NCBI GenBank assembly: GCA_026417375.1
Contig: JAOADJ010000026.1
Location: forward strand, 1-64,000
DNA length: 64,000 nt
Direction: 5' to 3'
Source of the DNA: Melioribacteraceae bacterium
Lineage (GTDB): Bacteria; Bacteroidota; Ignavibacteria; Ignavibacteriales; Melioribacteraceae
Shown here: positions 35,370 through 44,927 of the stretch, piece by piece
Numbering within the stretch: position 1 is the first letter of the stretch
How the letters are laid out: each line of letters starts with the position of its first letter
Notes under the pieces: generated by a model
What the model saw: only the letters and a program-made list of their open reading frames with translations
What the model was told of the DNA's origin: nothing
Databases searched by the model: none
Position numbers and translations under genes: made by a program

Positions 35370-35994
35370 TATAGTTAGCCAATTTTTGTTTTAAAGTTTC
35401 TAATACGCGTGAATGTATTTGTGATACTCTGGAAACAGTTATGTTCAATACCTGAGCAATTTCTTTGTAATTCAAATCTTCGTAATAATATAAGCTTAGT
35501 ACTGTTTTTTCTTTTTCATTTAATTCTTTTATTAGTTCTAAAAGTCTTTCTTTTAAATCTTTTTTCTCAAGAACAGCATCTGGCTTTTCTTCATCATTTG
35601 GAAGCATTTCATATAATTGCATTCCATCATCGTCGCCAATAGAGTGATTCATAGATAAATTGGATGTAGGAAAAATTGTACTTGCTTCCCCTTCTAAAAC
35701 TGGTTCTAATTTTTCTGTGTATTTGCGAAGCTCATCATAAATTTTTCCACGAATTCTTTGAATTGCATAAGTCTCGAACTTTGTTCCATAGTCCGGATCA
35801 AATCGATCTATTGCTTCGCTTAAACCTTCGATTCCGAATTGAAAATAATCACGTCTATCTAGTAATCCATTGTTTAATAAGTTTGTTCTATGAATTACAT
35901 AGTGTACAAGATTTACATAATTCAAAATGATTTGTTTTTTCAGTTCAGGAGAAGGATTATTTTTGTACGAAGCCCAAAGATTTGAATTATTCAT
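35362..35994 (-). CDS. fliA: FliA, flagellar σ28 factor
   Basis: 210 residues, somewhat shorter than the 235-260 usual for FliA. Region 2 is clear (YVNLVHYVIHRTN, DYFQFGIEGLSEAIDRFDPDYGTKFETYAIQRIRGKIYDELR) and region 4 has the helix-turn-helix YKEIAQVLNITVSRVSQIHSRVLETLK. The region-3 linker is short and acidic. It directs late flagellar promoters such as that of flagellin and is held by FlgM. It overlaps the small membrane gene upstream by 8 bp and the HDOD gene downstream by 8 bp. Confidence 0.95.
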   Translation of the reverse strand: MNNSNLWASYKNNPSPELKKQIILNYVNLVHYVIHRTNLLNNGLLDRRDYFQFGIEGLSEAIDRFDPDYGTKFETYAIQRIRGKIYDELRKYTEKLEPVLEGEASTIFPTSNLSMNHSIGDDDGMQLYEMLPNDEEKPDAVLEKKDLKERLLELIKELNEKEKTVLSLYYYEDLNYKEIAQVLNITVSRVSQIHSRVLETLKQKLANYNA

Positions 35995-36223
35995 TTTCCT
36001 TGTTTCCTGCTATTTGTTCTGACATTCCTTCTATTTTGTTAAGGGAATTTTTGTTTATAGCTTTTATAATTCCAATAACAATTAAGCTTAACATTGTTGT
36101 TAATAGGATAAAAATTGCGAATGAATTAAGTAGAATTTTCTCTATTGGTAATCCCTTTTGTGTGAAAAAAATTATTGAGAAGAAAAACACTAAAAGACCG
36201 AATTGTAAAACTATCTTGTTCAT
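35987..36223 (-). CDS. Small two-helix membrane protein before fliA
   Basis: 78 residues, not recognised. Two hydrophobic helices (about 5-22 and 32-52) and a polar C-terminal tail (NKNSLNKIEGMSEQIAGNKENE). GGAATGAA precedes the ATG. It is first in the fliA operon, directly behind the σ54-type promoter at 36250-36265, and overlaps fliA by 8 bp. Real translation is likely because of this coupling. Function unknown. Confidence 0.65.
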   Translation of the reverse strand: MNKIVLQFGLLVFFFSIIFFTQKGLPIEKILLNSFAIFILLTTMLSLIVIGIIKAINKNSLNKIEGMSEQIAGNKENE

Positions 36224-36249
36224 TTCATTCCAATTTTTGCATATAATAA

Positions 36250-36265
36250 TGCAAACCTTATACCA
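36250..36265 (-). promoter_or_regulatory. σ54-type promoter of the fliA operon
   Basis: Minus strand TGGTATAAGGTTTGCA: GG and GC ten bases apart and a perfect TTGCA -12 box. Predicted start of transcription is about 15 nt before the ATG of the small membrane protein. Confidence 0.75.
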
Positions 36266-36327
36266 TATTGATTTTTGGTCTAAATGTTAAATTTTAGTTG
36301 AATTTCAATGATTTTTTGAGGTTTTAT

Positions 36328-37170
36328 TTATTGGGAAAAATTTGATTGGTTATTATTAGCCACTTGAACGATTTCGGTAAATCTTTTGGTTATGGCAATA
36401 ATTTCTTTGGAAATATTTGAATCAAAATAATTTTCTAAAAGTAATTCCTGATTCAAAATTGATTTATGAGCAAGGATATCGAAAGAAACTGAACCAATAT
36501 ATTTCGGTTCTTCCTGTAAAAAATGTTTAGAAGCAATTAATAAATTGTTAAATGAATTTTCACCTTCTTCTTTTTGAGAACATTTATTAACAACAACCAA
36601 TTTTAAAGATGATGAATTTTCAGCTTTTAACATTTTTGTTAAAACGTATGCATCCATTATTGCAGTTGGTTCGGGTGTTGTAACAATAATTATAAAATCT
36701 GAGTTTATTAATTGCCTGATTGTTAATTCATTTGCGCCCGCAGATGAATCAATTATTATATAATCATAATTATCTGCAACTTTATTCAATGAAACAAAAA
36801 AATAATCAATAATTTCTTTATGGATCTTAGGATAAAATTCTTTTCCTGAATCACCATAAATTAAATGTAAATTTTTTGTATATGGTTGAATTAATTCTTC
36901 GATTGATTTTTTCTGTTCAAAAAATTCTGATAAAGAGTTTTTTGTAGATTGATTTAATACAATGTTTAGGTTTGATAAATTAAAATCAAAATCTATTAAC
37001 AATATTTTTTTTTCAAGTTTAGAAAGTGCAAAAGCAAAATTTGAAGCAAAAAATGTTTTACCAGTTCCTCCTTTTCCAGAAGCAACAGAAATAACTTTTG
37101 CATTTAATTTTTTTGAACCTTTTTTTTCAAGTTGCAAAAGTTCAATTAATCTTGTTGCCTGAGTGTTCAT
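36328..37170 (-). CDS. flhG: FlhG (MinD-like ATPase, flagellar number control)
   Basis: 280 residues. Deviant Walker A SGKGGTGKT (31-39), IIIDSSAG as the Walker B/switch region and VTTPEPTAIMDAYVLTKML are typical of FlhG/FleN/YlxH. With FlhF it sets the number and place of flagella; in some species it also binds the σ54 activator. It overlaps flhF by 4 bp. Its last codons contain the activator-like site used by the next operon. Confidence 0.93.
   Translation of the reverse strand: MNTQATRLIELLQLEKKGSKKLNAKVISVASGKGGTGKTFFASNFAFALSKLEKKILLIDFDFNLSNLNIVLNQSTKNSLSEFFEQKKSIEELIQPYTKNLHLIYGDSGKEFYPKIHKEIIDYFFVSLNKVADNYDYIIIDSSAGANELTIRQLINSDFIIIVTTPEPTAIMDAYVLTKMLKAENSSSLKLVVVNKCSQKEEGENSFNNLLIASKHFLQEEPKYIGSVSFDILAHKSILNQELLLENYFDSNISKEIIAITKRFTEIVQVANNNQSNFSQ
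36345..36366 (-). promoter_or_regulatory. Candidate activator (enhancer) site, copy D
   Basis: Minus strand starts CAAGTGGCTAAT, a 12-mer identical to copy C (14349-14370), and ends ACCAAT. It lies inside the last codons of flhG, centred 90.5 bp upstream of the -24 element at 36265. Confidence 0.6.
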
Positions 37171-38267
37171 TTATAAAGTTTACCACTGTAAATTAAATTT
37201 GCAAGAAAAGATTGATTCACACTTAGAATATCATCCGGAATTACTTGTCCATTTGTAAGAAACATTACTGGCACATTATGATTAACCGAAATATTTAAAA
37301 TATTACCATAAGCAACGGCTTCATCAACTTTTGAAAAAATAACTGAACTATAATTTAATGGTTTAAATTTTTCCGCAACATCATTTAAGGATTTTGACGA
37401 ACTAGTTGAATTTAAAACCAAAATTGTTTCATCAACATTAGCTGCATCTAAAAATTTTTTTATTGAATCTAAACTTTCTTTCGCTTTTTGATTTCTTCCG
37501 ACTGTGTCAATAAATATTAAATCTTTGTTCTTAAATTTTTTTATAAGATTTGGCATTTCTTCCGGTTGATATGCAACAGCCATTTCAATATCACTTATTT
37601 CTGAAAAAATTCTTAATTGGTCAATTGCACCAAGTCTGTAAGTATCAATTGAAATCAAACCAACTTTTAATTTGTGAATAATTTTTGAAACAACTGCTAA
37701 CTTTGCAATACAAGTTGTTTTGCCTACTCCAGTTGGACCAATTAAAGCAATTTTTGTCAATTTATTTTTTTGAACTTTGAAGTTAGTTGTTTTAATCATC
37801 GATGCTATGCTTGAAATTAAATAGTTCTCAAGATTTGAAGACTCAATAAAATTTGCAGAATCATTTAAATGTTTCGATAATGATTTTAATATACTTTTAC
37901 TAACTTCATTTTCTTCCAGTTTATCTAAAATTTCTTCTATTTCTTTTTCAAGTTTATTTGTTGTTGAAGGAACTGATTTTTTCTTTTCTTCCTGTTTTTG
38001 TTGTTTTGGTTCTTCGTAAATTTTTCTTGAAAGATTTTCAAGCTCTAATTTATAATCATCAATTGTCGTTTTAGCTTGTTCTTTAGTTAATTTTTCTTTT
38101 AAAGGTTGATCAATTCCAGCTGTTATTTCATACATTTTTTTCATTCCAAATCTTTTATCCCCTTCAATTACTCTTGTACCAAGAATAATTGCTTCACCAC
38201 CAAGTTCATCTTTCATTTGTTGTGTTGCTTCTTTTAAAGTTGGTGCTACATACTTTTTAATTTGCAT
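37167..38267 (-). CDS. flhF: FlhF, SRP-like GTPase
   Basis: 366 residues. N-terminal basic B domain (MQIKKYVAPTLKEATQQMKDELG), a Lys/Glu-rich linker, then the NG domain with GPTGVGKTT (177-185), DTYRLGAIDQL and FIDTVGR (252-258). It places the first flagellar parts at the pole in polar flagellates. It overlaps flhA by 11 bp. Confidence 0.95.
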   Translation of the reverse strand: MQIKKYVAPTLKEATQQMKDELGGEAIILGTRVIEGDKRFGMKKMYEITAGIDQPLKEKLTKEQAKTTIDDYKLELENLSRKIYEEPKQQKQEEKKKSVPSTTNKLEKEIEEILDKLEENEVSKSILKSLSKHLNDSANFIESSNLENYLISSIASMIKTTNFKVQKNKLTKIALIGPTGVGKTTCIAKLAVVSKIIHKLKVGLISIDTYRLGAIDQLRIFSEISDIEMAVAYQPEEMPNLIKKFKNKDLIFIDTVGRNQKAKESLDSIKKFLDAANVDETILVLNSTSSSKSLNDVAEKFKPLNYSSVIFSKVDEAVAYGNILNISVNHNVPVMFLTNGQVIPDDILSVNQSFLANLIYSGKLYK

Positions 38268-40320
38268 TTTGAACCTCTATTTTTCCAACAAATTCCAATT
38301 CTACATTAGCTGGTAATTCTGAATAAGAAAGAATTACTAATTCAGGGAAACTGCTATTGATTAATCTGTAAAAATATGGTCGTATAGTTGCTGAAGTAAT
38401 AATAATTGGCTGATACCCTAACAAATTAAATTTATCAATTGCATTTCGAAGTTGAGTGTTTAATTCTCTTAAAACATTTGGATGTAACCCAAGAGTTACA
38501 ATATTATCTTTTTGTGCCTGAAGTGATTTAGTAATTGCCATTTCAAGGTTTTCACTTAAAGCAGCAGCGTGAATAATTCCATTATGATCTTTATATAAAT
38601 TAGCTATTGTCTCACCTATTGTATGTCTAACATATTCAGTTAATACATCAATGTTTTTGGTTGTTTTTGAATAATCAATTAATGATTCACAAATTTGAAC
38701 AAAATCTTTAATTGGAATTCCTTCTCTTAAAAGATTTTGCAACACTTTTTGAATTGTACCTAAACTTAATATATCCGGATTTATTTCATCAACAACAGCT
38801 GGATACTCTTTCTTTAAATTTTCTAACAATTGTTTTACATCCTGGCGTGTTAAAATTTTATCAAAGTTCTTTTTCAAAACTTCCTGAAGATGAGTTGTCA
38901 TTACAGAGATAGAATCAACAACCGTGAAGCCAAGCATTTCTGCTTTTTCTTTGTCTTCAAATGTAATCCAAAAACCGGGCATTCCAAATGCAGGATCAGT
39001 TGTTGGTAATCCATTTATTTGTTGATCTGTCATATTGGGATTTGGATTCATTGCAAGCATTCTATCCGGATAAATTTCATAACTAGCAATAATATTTCCT
39101 TTAATTTTAATTATGTATTCATTTGGTGAAAGTTGAAGATTATCTCTAACACGAACAGGTGGAATTAAAACACCAAATTCTAATGCAATAAGTTTTCTTG
39201 TTGAAGCAATTTTCTGGAATAAATTTCCTCCTTGTTTTTCATCAACCAAGCTAATTAATCCATATCCAATTTCAACTTCAATTGGATCAACTTGTAAATA
39301 TTGTTCAACTTTTTCTTCAGGTTGTTCCGGATTTTCTGTTTCTTCTGCAACAGATGTTTCAGTTGGTGGTAAAATTTGTTTATTCTTTTTAACAAAATAA
39401 GAAACTGCACCAAGCGCCAAACTTAAAAAGATAAAAGGAAAAGTTGGCATACCCGGAATAAATGCGAACATAAATGAAGCACCGGAAACTGTTCCCAAAA
39501 CTCTTGGATTTGAAAACAATTGAGTTCTCATTTGCATGTCTAATGCGGTTCCCGAAGCACTTCTTGTTACAACTAAACCAGCTGCTGTTGAAATTAATAA
39601 TGCAGGAATTTGTGATACTAAACCATCACCAATTGTTAAAATTGTATAATTCTGAAGTGCATCTGTAAAAGTCATTCCCTTTTGTGCAACACCAATTATA
39701 AATCCACCTAAAATATTTATTCCATTAATTACTAAACCTGCGATTGCATCTCCTTTAACAAATTTACTTGCACCATCCATTGCACCATAAAATTCTGCTT
39801 CGCGTGAAATTAGTTCTCTTCTTTTTCTTGCTTCAGATTCATTGATTAATCCTGTATTTAAATCTGCATCAATAGCCATTTGTTTACCGGGCATAGCATC
39901 AAGTGTAAAACGTGCAGCAACTTCAGAAATTCTTCCAGAACCTTTAACAATTACAATAAATTGAATTACAACTAAAATTATAAATACAATAAATCCTACT
40001 ACATAATTACCACCAACTACGAATGTACCAAATGCTTCTATTACATGACCTGCATATCCTTCAATTAAAATTAACCGGGTTGAGCTTATGTTAAGTCCAA
40101 GTCTGAATAGTGTTGTTACTAAAAGTAACCCGGGAAATACAGAAATATCCAAAGGGGAATTGATATAAAGAGAAACAATTAAAACCAATACTGATAATGT
40201 AATGTTTAATGCTAAAAGAAAGTCTAACATTGTTGCTGGTAATGGTATTAACATTAAACCAAGCATCAATATTAAACCGGCAGCTAAAATTACGTCGCTA
40301 TTTCTTCCGAATGTTTTCAT
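38257..40320 (-). CDS. flhA: FlhA, export gate component
   Basis: 687 residues, standard length. Eight predicted membrane helices in the first about 330 residues, with VTTLFRLGLNISSTRLIL and the FHIPEP-region KGDAIAGLVINGINILGGF and GDGLVSQIPALLISTAAGLVVTR; then a cytoplasmic domain that docks chaperone-substrate complexes. It is the central type III export gate protein together with FlhB. Confidence 0.97.
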   Translation of the reverse strand: MKTFGRNSDVILAAGLILMLGLMLIPLPATMLDFLLALNITLSVLVLIVSLYINSPLDISVFPGLLLVTTLFRLGLNISSTRLILIEGYAGHVIEAFGTFVVGGNYVVGFIVFIILVVIQFIVIVKGSGRISEVAARFTLDAMPGKQMAIDADLNTGLINESEARKRRELISREAEFYGAMDGASKFVKGDAIAGLVINGINILGGFIIGVAQKGMTFTDALQNYTILTIGDGLVSQIPALLISTAAGLVVTRSASGTALDMQMRTQLFSNPRVLGTVSGASFMFAFIPGMPTFPFIFLSLALGAVSYFVKKNKQILPPTETSVAEETENPEQPEEKVEQYLQVDPIEVEIGYGLISLVDEKQGGNLFQKIASTRKLIALEFGVLIPPVRVRDNLQLSPNEYIIKIKGNIIASYEIYPDRMLAMNPNPNMTDQQINGLPTTDPAFGMPGFWITFEDKEKAEMLGFTVVDSISVMTTHLQEVLKKNFDKILTRQDVKQLLENLKKEYPAVVDEINPDILSLGTIQKVLQNLLREGIPIKDFVQICESLIDYSKTTKNIDVLTEYVRHTIGETIANLYKDHNGIIHAAALSENLEMAITKSLQAQKDNIVTLGLHPNVLRELNTQLRNAIDKFNLLGYQPIIITSATIRPYFYRLINSSFPELVILSYSELPANVELEFVGKIEVQNAN

Positions 40321-40323
40321 TTT

Positions 40324-41409
40324 TTATACAATACTTTTTCTTTTTCTAATTCTTTTCATTTGATAAATGTAAGCTAAAATTTGTGCAACAGCTTTAAATA
40401 ATTTTGCCGGTATTTCATCACCAATATCACAAGCTTTATAAAGTGCACGAGCAAGTTGAACATCTTCGTGCAAAGGCACATTATTTTCTTTTGCTATTTT
40501 CTTAATTCTTTGAGCTAATTCATCCATTCCTTTTGCAATTACTTTTGGTGCTCCATCTTTTGTCATATCATATTTTAATGCAACAGCAAAGTGAGTTGGG
40601 TTTGTAATAATTACATCTGCTTTCGGAACATCTTTCATCATTCTTTTACTTGAAATCTTATACATTTCTTTTCTTATTCTTTGCTTGATAATCGGGTCAC
40701 CTTCTGTTTGTTTAATTTCTTCTTTAACTTCTTCTTTTGTCATCATCATATCTTTTTTGAATTTGAAACGTTGAAATATCATATCAGCAGATGCAATTAC
40801 ACCAAATAACAATACAATTTTCCAAATCAATGAAATTGCTGAATCCATCATAAATGTAACTGTATCTTCAATTGTTAACTGAACTAATTCCATTGATTTT
40901 TCAATTAAATCTGAAAGTATGTAATAGGTAAAAATTGAAATTACAGCAAGTTTAGCTAGTGATTTAAGCGTTTCAACAAATGATCTGGTTGAGAATAAAA
41001 GATTTTTAGCATTTTTAATAAAATTAAATTTAGAAAGTTTTGGTTGAAAAACTTCAGGTGAGAACTTAAATCCAATTTGTGCAACGTTACTTATAAAAGA
41101 AAAAACCAAAATTGCTAATAATACGGGTGCTGTAATCATAAAAAAGAATAAAGTCCATTTAATAAAATATTCCTGCACCATATTTGAATTTATCTTTAAA
41201 GTGTTCAACTGAGAAAAAGTATCATTAGCTAATGCAAAGAATTTATCACCAAAATATCCTTTTGTTAAATAAATCATAATCAATCCACTGCCGAAAACAG
41301 CAAGTGAATTAATTTCCATACTTTTTGCAACTTGACCTTTTCTTCTGGCGTCAGTCAGTTTTTTAGGCGTCGGTTGTTCGGTCTTTTCTTGGCCATCTAC
41401 TTCTGCCAT
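40324..41409 (-). CDS. flhB: FlhB, export switch protein
   Basis: 361 residues from the ATG one base after the fliR stop; a GTG 9 bp upstream is also in frame. EKTEQPTPKKLTDARRKGQVAKS is the typical start, four membrane helices follow, and the autocleavage motif NPTH is at 270-273. FlhB switches export from rod-hook to filament substrates in response to FliK. Confidence 0.96.
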   Translation of the reverse strand: MAEVDGQEKTEQPTPKKLTDARRKGQVAKSMEINSLAVFGSGLIMIYLTKGYFGDKFFALANDTFSQLNTLKINSNMVQEYFIKWTLFFFMITAPVLLAILVFSFISNVAQIGFKFSPEVFQPKLSKFNFIKNAKNLLFSTRSFVETLKSLAKLAVISIFTYYILSDLIEKSMELVQLTIEDTVTFMMDSAISLIWKIVLLFGVIASADMIFQRFKFKKDMMMTKEEVKEEIKQTEGDPIIKQRIRKEMYKISSKRMMKDVPKADVIITNPTHFAVALKYDMTKDGAPKVIAKGMDELAQRIKKIAKENNVPLHEDVQLARALYKACDIGDEIPAKLFKAVAQILAYIYQMKRIRKRKSIV

Positions 41410-41410
41410 A

Positions 41411-42187
41411 TTACACACTCATCGTTTTTAAAATTTCTGTTAATTGATTTTCATAATTATTTAATAAGTACTTTATTGTCATTACATAAAGTGGAACCAG
41501 TGCTGCAAGTAACGCAAAACCTAATCCTAATTTTAATGGTTGTGAAATAAAAAACACCTGAACCTGTGGTAATACTCTTGCAATTATTCCTTCGGCAATA
41601 TGAATTAAAAAATAAGAGACTAAAATTGGTGCTGCTATTTTTAATGCAATAGTAAAAACAGAACCTGCCATATAAATAATTAAATCAACTAATGGTTTAT
41701 TGAGAACATATTTTCCAATTGGAATTACTCCAAATGATGAAACAACAGCAGTTATTAAATGGTGATGTCCATTGATAATAATGAATATCATAATACTTGC
41801 ATAAAAAAGAACTTCACCAACAACATTGTTACTTAATTCCTGCATTGGATTTAAAACTTCTGCAAACATCAATCCCATATCATAACCAATTATATGACTT
41901 GCATAAGAAATACCATAAAAAATAAAATTCAATGAATAGCCCATTATTAAACCAATTAAAATTTCTTTTATACCTAATACAAAAATTGTAATCAGGTTTA
42001 CATCAATTGTAATTTTACCTTTATCAATTGTAAGGAAAACAATATAAGCTATAACAAAGGACAAAAATATTTTTGCAATAGCTGGTACAGCTTGATTTCC
42101 CAAAACAGGAACAGTAAAAATCATTGCTGATATTCTTAGAAATACAAATAATAAAACCAAAAAATCGCCTATTAATATCTCTGTCAT
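41411..42187 (-). CDS. fliR: FliR, export gate component
   Basis: 258 residues, strongly hydrophobic with about six membrane segments; FLRISAMIFTVPVLGNQAVPAIAKI and NPMQELSNNVVGEVLFYASIMIFI are family motifs. It forms the export gate with FliP and FliQ. It overlaps fliQ by 4 bp. Confidence 0.95.
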   Translation of the reverse strand: MTEILIGDFLVLLFVFLRISAMIFTVPVLGNQAVPAIAKIFLSFVIAYIVFLTIDKGKITIDVNLITIFVLGIKEILIGLIMGYSLNFIFYGISYASHIIGYDMGLMFAEVLNPMQELSNNVVGEVLFYASIMIFIIINGHHHLITAVVSSFGVIPIGKYVLNKPLVDLIIYMAGSVFTIALKIAAPILVSYFLIHIAEGIIARVLPQVQVFFISQPLKLGLGFALLAALVPLYVMTIKYLLNNYENQLTEILKTMSV

Positions 42188-42453
42188 TTTAGTACTGTTT
42201 GAAACATTGTGAACATTTTAATAGTAATCGAAACCAACTTGTCTATAATCCATGGTAAAAGAAAAATTATTACGACAATAGTAGCTACCAGTTTTGGTAC
42301 AAATGTTAATGTCATTTCCTGAATTGATGTAGCAGCTTGAAAAATTGAAACAAATACACCAACAATTAAAGAAACACCAAGAATTGGGAGTAATATCATA
42401 AAAGTTGTGAAGAAAACATCTTTTAATATTTCTATTACTAATTCTTCAGTCAT
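42184..42453 (-). CDS. fliQ: FliQ, export gate component
   Basis: 89 residues with two membrane helices (TFMILLPILGVSLIVGVFVSIFQAATSIQE and ATIVVIIFLLPWIIDKL). The IQEMTLTFVPKL link is characteristic. It overlaps both fliR and fliP. Confidence 0.95.
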   Translation of the reverse strand: MTEELVIEILKDVFFTTFMILLPILGVSLIVGVFVSIFQAATSIQEMTLTFVPKLVATIVVIIFLLPWIIDKLVSITIKMFTMFQTVLK

Positions 42454-43217
42454 TAGTTAAAACTCCTTATTAAGGAACTTACAATTAAATTCCAACCATC
42501 AACTAAAATGAACAACAAAATTTTAAATGGAAGAGAGATCATCATTGGAGGCATCATCATCATACCCATCGACATCAAAATACTTGAAACAATCATGTCA
42601 ACCATTATAAAAGGGATGAATAGGAAAAAGCCCATAATAAAGCCGGCACGCATTTCACTTAAAACGAAAGCTGGAATTAAAATATAAGTAGAAACTTCAT
42701 CTCTGTTTTTGGGTTTAGCTTGATTTGATAGAGAAAGAAAAAGTTCAAGATCTTCTTCACGGACATTTTTAAACATAAATTGTCTTATTGGTTCAATACC
42801 TTTATCATAAGCTTGTTGCATAGTTAGTTTATTATCAATTAAAGGTTTGAGAGCTTCATCATTAACTTTTGTCCAGGTCGGAGCCATAATAAAAAATGTA
42901 ATGAAGAGCGCCACCCCAGCCAGGAGTTGTGAAGGAGGCATTTGCTGCGTTCCTAAAGCGCTCTTCAAAAAATGAAATACAATAATTATTCTTAAATATG
43001 ATGTTGTCATTATTACTATTGAAGGTGCCAATGATAATACTGTCATCAATAGCAATATTTGAAGTGTTACTGATACATCACTTCCATTTTGTGCGGTGCC
43101 AACATCTAAATTTATTTTAGGAAAAGGAATTGTATTCGTAGTTTGTTGTGCTAATAGATTTGAGCTAATAATTAATAACAATACAAATATGAGTAATGAA
43201 ATTTTTTTTGCATTCAT
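42453..43217 (-). CDS. fliP: FliP, export gate component
   Basis: 254 residues with a cleavable signal (MNAKKISLLIFVLLLIISSNLLAQ). MTSYLRIIIVFHFLKSALGTQQMPPSQLLAGVALFITFFIMAP is the defining segment, and YILIPAFVLSEMRAGFIMGF follows. It is the most conserved part of the FliPQR gate and overlaps fliO by 4 bp. Confidence 0.96.
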   Translation of the reverse strand: MNAKKISLLIFVLLLIISSNLLAQQTTNTIPFPKINLDVGTAQNGSDVSVTLQILLLMTVLSLAPSIVIMTTSYLRIIIVFHFLKSALGTQQMPPSQLLAGVALFITFFIMAPTWTKVNDEALKPLIDNKLTMQQAYDKGIEPIRQFMFKNVREEDLELFLSLSNQAKPKNRDEVSTYILIPAFVLSEMRAGFIMGFFLFIPFIMVDMIVSSILMSMGMMMMPPMMISLPFKILLFILVDGWNLIVSSLIRSFN

Positions 43218-43555
43218 TTCATCCCCAGATTTTGCTTTAACATGTCTACAAAGTTTGGTTTCAATTCTTTGTTATCAAATTCATTTTCAAAATTTTCATC
43301 GTAATCAAATTCTTTAATTAACGTAATGTTATTTTCACTGATACCAAGAAGAAATACTTTATCTTTAACTCTTACAAGTGATAAATATTTTTTAGGAATA
43401 ATCATTTGGTTGTGAAGAATATCGACATGTAGATTTTGAAATTTTTTGCCCGATAAAGAAAATGAGTATTTTCTAACTAAAATTAATACTCCAAACAATA
43501 ATAAAATTATTGTAATAAGTGGGAATAATGATTTTATGATATCTAAAAATGACAT
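43214..43555 (-). CDS. fliO: FliO, gate assembly protein
   Basis: 113 residues with one N-terminal membrane helix (LFPLITIILLLFGVLILVRKY) and a small soluble domain containing RVKDKVFLLGISENNITLI, a β-strand pattern typical of FliO. It assists FliP oligomerisation. Position between fliN and fliP is standard. Confidence 0.88.
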   Translation of the reverse strand: MSFLDIIKSLFPLITIILLLFGVLILVRKYSFSLSGKKFQNLHVDILHNQMIIPKKYLSLVRVKDKVFLLGISENNITLIKEFDYDENFENEFDNKELKPNFVDMLKQNLGMK

Positions 43556-43935
43556 TATATAATATCCTTCATTCTATTAGCTGGGTCAACAAGATTAGTT
43601 ATTCTAATTCCAAAATGTTTATCAATAACAACAACTTCACCTTCAGCAATTTTTTTGTTGTTTACAAAAACATCAACAGGTTCACTTGCAAGTTTATCTA
43701 ATTCAATTACATAACCACGTTCAAGTTCAAGTATGTCTTTTATTTGCATTTGAGTTCTGCCGAGTTCTATATAAATATTCATTGGCAAATCTTTGAGAAA
43801 GTGCAGCTTATCATTATATACGCCTGTAGTTTGAACACTTGAGTCATCAAACTCTTCAAACTGAGCCATTGCACTAAGAGTTTTTTCTAATGATTCATTT
43901 TCATTCATGTTTAATTCATTGTTATCCATTTGCAA
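43555..43935 (-). CDS. fliN: FliN, C-ring switch protein
   Basis: 126 residues. The SpoA domain covers about 45-125: LPMNIYIELGRTQMQIKDILELERGYVIELDKLASEPVDVFVNNKKIAEGEVVVI. It forms the base of the switch with FliM. The N-terminal part is short and lacks a CheC-type phosphatase domain, so this is FliN and not FliY. Confidence 0.96.
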   Translation of the reverse strand: MQMDNNELNMNENESLEKTLSAMAQFEEFDDSSVQTTGVYNDKLHFLKDLPMNIYIELGRTQMQIKDILELERGYVIELDKLASEPVDVFVNNKKIAEGEVVVIDKHFGIRITNLVDPANRMKDII

Positions 43936-43947
43936 CCTCTAAAAGAT

Positions 43948-44925
43948 TTATTTTTCTTCTAATAATTTTTTTGTGACTTTAATTGCTTTTTTATTATTTG
44001 AAACTCCAATTCTACCTAAAAACAAAATATGTTTACCTGTTCTCACTTTTTGATCGTCGCTTAATTTAGTATCAAGTCTAATAATGTCACCCTTTTCCAT
44101 TTCCATAATTTCTTTGACAGAAAGTTTTGTGGTTCCAAGTTCAACACGAATTGGAAGTGCAACTGCTGATAAGTTCTGGGAAACTACTTCGCGTGCTGTT
44201 TTTCCGTAATGTTTTACTGCACGAATTGATGAAAGCTTTTGTGATGATAATCTTGCAAGAATATTATCAAAAGCAAAAGTAGCAAAACAAATATTCATTA
44301 AATATGATTGTTCACCAATCAATATTTCAAAAGAAATTAACAAAACAGATTCACTTTGAGATGTTATTTGTGCAAAATCTATATCAGGTTCAAAACGTTC
44401 AACTTCAAATTCCATGTTATCAATTGTTTGCCATGCTTTCTTTAAATCCTGCATTACTCTTTCAACTACAACATTTAATACTTTTTGTTCTATTGGAGTA
44501 ATAATTTTAGTTTGTTTTGTTCCTAAGCCATTTCCACCAAGTAATTTATCAACAAGAGAAAGAGCTAAATCGTTATTTAACTCTAAAATTCCTTTTACAT
44601 CTGTATCTCTAATTTGAAATGTGAATAGACATGCCGGATTTGCAACAGATAAAACATATTCAGAATAATAAATTTGATCTACTGAAGTAACATTTATATT
44701 TACAACTGTTTGAAGCTTTGTAACTAAAAATGAACTGAAGCTTTCAGCGAAATTTTCAAAAATACTTCTTAATACACGTAATTGATTTTTCGAAATGCGA
44801 TTAGGCAATCTGAAATCGTAGAGAATTGCTTCTTTCTCATTCGAAGTTTCAATTTTTTGTTCTGTGCCACTTTTTATATTATTAAGCAGCGCATCTATTT
44901 CTTGTTGTGAAAGTATTTCTGCCAT
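43948..44925 (-). CDS. fliM: FliM, C-ring switch protein
   Basis: 325 residues. The N-terminal AEILSQQEIDALL (residues 2-14) is the CheY-P binding peptide; the middle domain (about 50-220) resembles CheC and the C-terminal SpoA domain (about 245-320) has PIRVELGTTKLSVKEIMEMEKGDIIRLD. It links chemotaxis signals to motor direction. It follows fliL by 2 bp. Confidence 0.97.
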   Translation of the reverse strand: MAEILSQQEIDALLNNIKSGTEQKIETSNEKEAILYDFRLPNRISKNQLRVLRSIFENFAESFSSFLVTKLQTVVNINVTSVDQIYYSEYVLSVANPACLFTFQIRDTDVKGILELNNDLALSLVDKLLGGNGLGTKQTKIITPIEQKVLNVVVERVMQDLKKAWQTIDNMEFEVERFEPDIDFAQITSQSESVLLISFEILIGEQSYLMNICFATFAFDNILARLSSQKLSSIRAVKHYGKTAREVVSQNLSAVALPIRVELGTTKLSVKEIMEMEKGDIIRLDTKLSDDQKVRTGKHILFLGRIGVSNNKKAIKVTKKLLEEK

Positions 44926-44927
44926 AG

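Noticed and set aside
36234-36252. TTGCAT/ATGCAA inverted repeat before the fliA operon as a terminator
   Set aside because: Short, AT-rich, no T-run, and it overlaps the proposed -12 box.
43447-43456. Plus-strand CCCGATAA inside fliO
   Set aside because: The expected -35 reads TAGA and it would drive only antisense RNA.
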